DNA from: Hermodice carunculata | Taxonomy: Eukaryota > Annelida > Polychaeta > Eunicida > Amphinomidae | Assembly: GCA_964020975.1 (NCBI GenBank) | Contig: OZ026629.1 | Coordinates: 45,310,961 to 45,374,960 of the forward strand | DNA length: 64,000 nt | Direction: 5' to 3' | In this document: positions 56,401-62,400 of the stretch, piece by piece | How the letters are laid out: every line of letters starts with the position of its first letter | Position numbering within the stretch: the stretch's first letter is position 1 | The notes under the pieces: model-generated | Database searches by the model: none | Seen by the model: the letters and a program-made list of their open reading frames with translations, nothing else | Told to the model about the DNA's origin: nothing | Position numbers and translations under genes: made by a program

Positions 56401-59400
56401 GTATTCTGCAACAAGCCAAGTTCCTAGTTACCAGTGTCCAGGGTTTAGCTTCAGGTCTTTCCATTATTTTGGCAATATACCACAACCAGCAGAACCACTG
56501 TTAGTCTGCCTGTTCATTTATTCATCTGTTTATGGTGGGGGGGGGGGGAGGATGTGGGAGGGTGTTTGTTCATAACACCAGGAAACATTTTCAAAGGGAT
56601 ACAACGCATTGAATTATGAGGAAAGAGAATCTAAGTTTATCTGTAATTATGAGAAGGGAGTCAATTTTGTCAAATACACAGAAACTTTGAAAATTCTAAT
56701 AAATTTATGTGTGGCATTCTTTTCTTCTCAACTTGATGGGGGGTTTGCTTTTGTGGAGGTTTATACTGGTATGACAGTCAGACCCCTTCAATGCATGCTG
56801 CACAGTGATGATCAACAACTTCACCTGATCACAACCCTTTCATCTAAAATGGACACATGCATTCAACCTGTCTTGAAAGACCACCCTATCATGGTCTTTC
56901 AAGACAGGTACAAACGTATTTGTAATGCACCATGTACTTTACTCAACAAAGTACACATATCCTGTAAAAAGGGGTAACTCCAAGAAAAGCCCCTCAGACT
57001 GACAATGGTGTCGGGCACAAACAAAACGCAGAGACCAGAGTGACATGCAAGCCAGAAACACCACCTATGGCAATAAGCATCCCACGCAGCATATCTTAAA
57101 GCACAGATGCAATCACTGCTGGCTCTCCTTGGGCCTCAATCAGCTGTCAAGGCATCAGCAGTTCATCAAATATATATTTCTTGTTCCAGTCAGGTCAGAG
57201 TTCACATCAGCTGTCTATTTTGGGATTTCTGCTGAGGATTAACATCCTCCTTGTATAAGCTGACCTTCAACAATACTCTTCTGGATGCATTGGTATGTAA
57301 TCAATCACTGGACAGTGGAGCGCCCCAGTAGACTGGCATCTACTTTTTAGCAAGGCATGAAGAATCTCTCCAAGTGGTATTTTTATTACCTTTTACACTC
57401 TGCACTCTAAAATGCACTCACCTGAGTCTATGTTAACACAATCCTGTCCAATAATTACCTAATAACATCAATCACACTGAACTATACCCAGCAGGAGTCC
57501 TGGTGTTTCTAGTGGCTTATTGATCAAATCTCATATCCACCTCAGTCTTAGTCCAATTTCAACAAGTCTAAAACTTGTGTGTCAAATTTTGCACTAACAC
57601 ATGTAACATCATATTGGAATCAATAATTCACTTCATGCTTTGGCCTACATTGCAAAAAAAGGTATCATCAGTGAAAAGCTTTTGCCCAGGCCAAACATCA
57701 TGCAGAATTCCAATTTCAGCCATGACAGCATGCAGATGACACTGTGGAATGGTGAAGTCTGCCTGAGGTCAAGGCAGGGTCAACCACAACAGTTTAACAC
57801 ATGGGCATTGAACCTGACAAGAGATAAAACTACAGAACTTTTGGTACAAGCTGAGGCTATCACTTCTATCCATAACAAAATCCTCCATGGAATAACAGAA
57901 AGTAATGAAAACACGGCCAATGCACATCAATAATCCTGCCTGCATGACCACTGGGCCAGCATCTGTCAACCTGACTACTGAGTGGATCTCATTGATTGGT
58001 TTTGGGCCAGTCCTGTCTAGTACTGATAATCCCAGCACTGAGGCTCATTGGGATTTATTTCTGATAATCTTGTCCCGGTTGCCTCACAGTTTTCTTTATC
58101 TTTCATCCAGTCTCCTGTCTACTGTTTTCATCATTATTTCTGTCTTCCTACTGCTGTCACTTTGAAGCTCTCTCTATACAGGTCTCAATGGAAATTTACA
58201 AATACATGGATTTTAGTTAACAGTTCAAATTCATTTCAGAACAATCTATGAAACACCATCACTTTTTTGTTTCAGAATGCAATTACACACATTACGGAAT
58301 AAAGCAAAATTACATAAATATTTCAATTCAATTACAAAGATTGCAATACATTGCATAAGGCAAACCCCTACGCATCTATACTCTAACACAACAGTCTACT
58401 CTCCTGGAGCTGTAAATTTGTAATTTTGCATGCACTGTTTATTGACTCTTTGCCCTCCTTGGGGACACCTGCAATCCGCATACTTACACCCTTTACAAAC
58501 AAGAGTTTTTGGAGGACAATGTCTGCTGCCACTCAGTGAGTAACAAGTGATTTATACAAAATGTGCAAAATCAACCAAAACTTGTTACTTATGGTTACAA
58601 GATTCAAACACAATATTAAAAAGAACAAAACCTGTGAAATATCACACAAGTTAACAAGTATCACACATTTTCCAAGAGTGAATACTATGTTTTCGCTCAC
58701 CTCCATCATCTTGAAGATTGCTGTTCTGTCGTTTGTGACGTTGGTCTGAGCGGCCCTTCACAATGACAAGCTGCAGCTTATCTTTGGATTTCTCAATCTG
58801 CTTCTTGGCTTCTGTCAAAGACAGGCTTTCCATTGGTGAATTGTTGATCTGAAATTAATTGTGACAAACATTTGAAAGAAATATCTTTTCAAGCTGCAGT
58901 GTACTCAAAGACATGTATAAGCATTTATATGTTGCCATGAAAAGTGGCCAAACTTTGAAGGAAAAAAAGAAATGATGCACATGAAAGCCTTAGACACATG
59001 AACTTCAGTAAAGTGTTCACAGACTATAGCCCCCATAACAATAATTGTTTCCCTAAAGGAGAATCAGCTTTACCCTCACAATATACTGATCTCAAAGCTT
59101 TTTCTGTGAACAAAGAAATGATCACTTAAATCTGCATCTGATCCATGAACATTGTCACATGAGGAAGTAACCATTTGGATTTTCACTTTATGTATTTTAA
59201 AGGAAACGCACAAGCAAAAGACAGGATGGACACACCTTAAGTATGTAGTCTCCCTCCTTGAGGCCACCCTCCTGTGCCGCCAAGCTGTTGCCTGTGATTT
59301 CTTTGATGTACAGCTTGCAGCCCAGCACAATACCGTACTCTGCAAGAACACATTTATAGCTTCGCATAAGTCACTCAGCCCAGTACAATACCATATCTAT

Positions 59401-62400
59401 AAGAACATTTTTATAGCCTCACATAAGTCACTCAGCCTAGCACAATACCTTACTCTATAAGAACACATTTATTGTATTTGTGTCTTTTTGTCCAAAACCA
59501 CTTCCTAGTAGTCATAACCCTATTCCACAGTCCACATAAGTCACTCAGCCCAGTATAATATCATACTCAATAAGAACACTTTTATAGCTTCACGTACACC
59601 ACTCAGCCCAGCACAATACCTTACTCTATTAAGAACACATTTATAGCTTCAAATAAGTCACTCAGCCCAGCACAATACCACAGTATAAAAGACACTGGTA
59701 GCTTCACATAAGTCACAACTTTGGAATTAAACATTTACATGTCTTGTTCTGTGAAATGAAAATTGGAAGTTATATTAATGGGGGGCATGCATGTCCCTTT
59801 TCTCACTCAATACAGGAAAGTGAAACTGATTTAAGGCCACACTTTAAAGGGCACAGCTGTCAATTCTTTGCCGTTTGATGGTAGTCTCCCACTCCACTTT
59901 TTGGCCTTAATTTTTTTTTTTTTTTTTTTACTTTTCAAAATAAATTTGGCCTACTGTGGGCCATCTGCCCCATGAAAATAGATTTGCTTTTTCTTTATTT
60001 TCATTTAAATATTAAATTTCCCTATTTCTTGTCTGAGGCCACTGACAAGCATGAAAAGGTCTAAATGCTTGTGGTGAAGGTTACAGGGTTCATGTATTTT
60101 AAACACTCCTAAAAGTTGTTACCACTTTTTCATGGACTGTTAATCACAAACACTGGGTCATAAATATGCAAATATTTTCATTTTCATTGCCAGCTGTGCA
60201 CAGAGCAGGAGACTTACAAAATATTTTTCTTTTCTTGGACACCTGTTTAATTTGGTGATCACTTGCAATGTTTTATCCTCTAATCCATATGCCCACTGCC
60301 GGGTGTTGTTTTCCATATCCATGTTAATCAACCTGTTAAATTTGAACAGGAGTACATGTATTTCGACTTGTGCAACGCATAATGGACTTGTCAGACACAA
60401 AGTTCTTACTTTTTTTAATCCCTTACTTCCTTTTTTGTGAGGCACTTTATTCCTCGAGACAATCCTCCGATCAAAAGTCATTTCATTGTTCCCATGAGAG
60501 TTACATAATACCAGATAATCAACTAAATTCAATCAAACAAGATGAGGCACACATTATAAACTTTCACCAAAGTACATGTACCAAAATTGGTTTGATCTTG
60601 ACATTTTTTTGGGTGTGTTTGTGTGTTGCTGAAGAACATCAGTCTAAACAACCAAAGCTACCACACAAGGTCACGCACCAAGATCAGGCCCTGGCCACGT
60701 TCCACCGAGTACAGTGTTTGATCTATACTTTACTTTATACACTCCACTTTCCTATCAACAATGTGCGCGATGCATATATGTACCCGCCTCCAGAACCTAA
60801 TTCTGATTTGATCACAATATTAACCTGGCAGTTATGTATTGTTAGCGCATTCCAAGGGTCCACTGAAAGGCACCTAATTAAATGGTCTGCTCGCTTCTTA
60901 ACAACTGACTTAGCAGCTCCTTACAGCATTTCTTATTTGCCCTCTTCTGCCTGCTTGCACAATGGTTTTAGCATAACGTTGCCATGTGTGTTGTACACAA
61001 ATTAGAGGTGATTTTTCTTGTTACTTTCTCACTGGAGTGCAGCTCTAACTGCTTCCCAGTTATGTGACTTTACGTTTTTTTTCATAAAAAACATGTAAGT
61101 ACACCTAATGCCGAGTAAGCACGGGTATCAAGAGTACCCACAAAACAATATAGAATTACGTCGCCAACAAAATAATATGTGTCCAAATACCCTCAAGGTA
61201 ATTTCAGTATTTGGGAAATAAACTTTGCCACTGGCAGTTACTACACATAATCAACAATAAACAAATAAGATTTGGAATTTCATTATTTGTTCACTTGGGG
61301 CCTGTATTTCACTTCCCTTTTAAAATTAGCATACAAATTAGACAATGGTTACAGAGCTATCTGCATTTACTACACTTTGGGGGAAAAAAGGTCCCAAAAA
61401 AAGGCTCATTATTTTCATAATGAATACAATGGCCAGTCTATGTCAATACAAACATGTAAGTACCTGGTCTGCAGTTGTGTGGCTTTATGCAGGTCACAGA
61501 GTGTACAGAGGTTATGGCGTATATTTTCTCCTGTCAGTGAAGGCGTTGTATTGGGGCTTAATAATGTACACGTTCACTGATAGTTTTTGGGGTTTTTTTT
61601 AACTAGTGAGGGATCATTCATAATTTCAATACATGCATATATTTTCAAACATAAAATAAGTGCCCATAGGAAAGTTTAATGCTTGTGTAAACACAGTCTC
61701 TAATTAGCAAATGATGAATCAACAGTCCAGGATAGAGGTTATGATACACACACTTCATGGAACTTTTTCAGTCTCCCATGGGAAAAGCAGTTGCATGAAC
61801 TGTAGATCGCAACAAAACTAGAGCATGCAAATGACTCAAAGCAAAATGACACAATTATTTTCATACAGTAAGCAATTTCCTCACATTGAAAGCCCAAAGG
61901 TGGCCACTTTTAACCTTTTCCTCATCATATATCTACTTTTTCTCCATCTTTTACTTTTTTTTTAAATTTCACACTTTTTTCATTTAAAGTATGTGACTTC
62001 AGTTATAAAGTCTGACACAAATGTGTCAATAAACAATAAAATTCTAGATGCCCTCCTATTTACCACTTTTTTTACTTTCAAATGCTGGGTAAAAGCTCAC
62101 AATACAAAGAATACTCTTTTGCTTTTACAATTCAGGACCTGCTGCTTGCAGTCCAACCTTATGTCACATTTCTCTCTTGCTTTACTTCCTTACCTGTTTG
62201 TATCAAAGCACCATGTAATACATACAGGTATATGTTTGTAATATTTGTACAAAAGAAAACGGTATTCCAAAGACATGTTGATTCCTTTTTCCTCAACGAA
62301 GTTCAAGTACTCATGGCAATACTGTAGGTTGTCTGGAAAGCTGACAAAACACAAAGTGGCTAACAGCGCCAAGCCACCTTCCATTAAAAGTATGGATGAC

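Noticed and set aside
57640-58165. Open frames in intron 3
   Set aside because: They have no domain pattern, and the phases do not match a ZO exon between exons 3 and 4, which already join in frame.
60370-61005. 211-codon open frame on the plus strand
   Set aside because: It is long for chance, but lies in ZO intron 1, shows no domain or family pattern, has a composition like translated AT-rich intron, and has no splice or promoter context.
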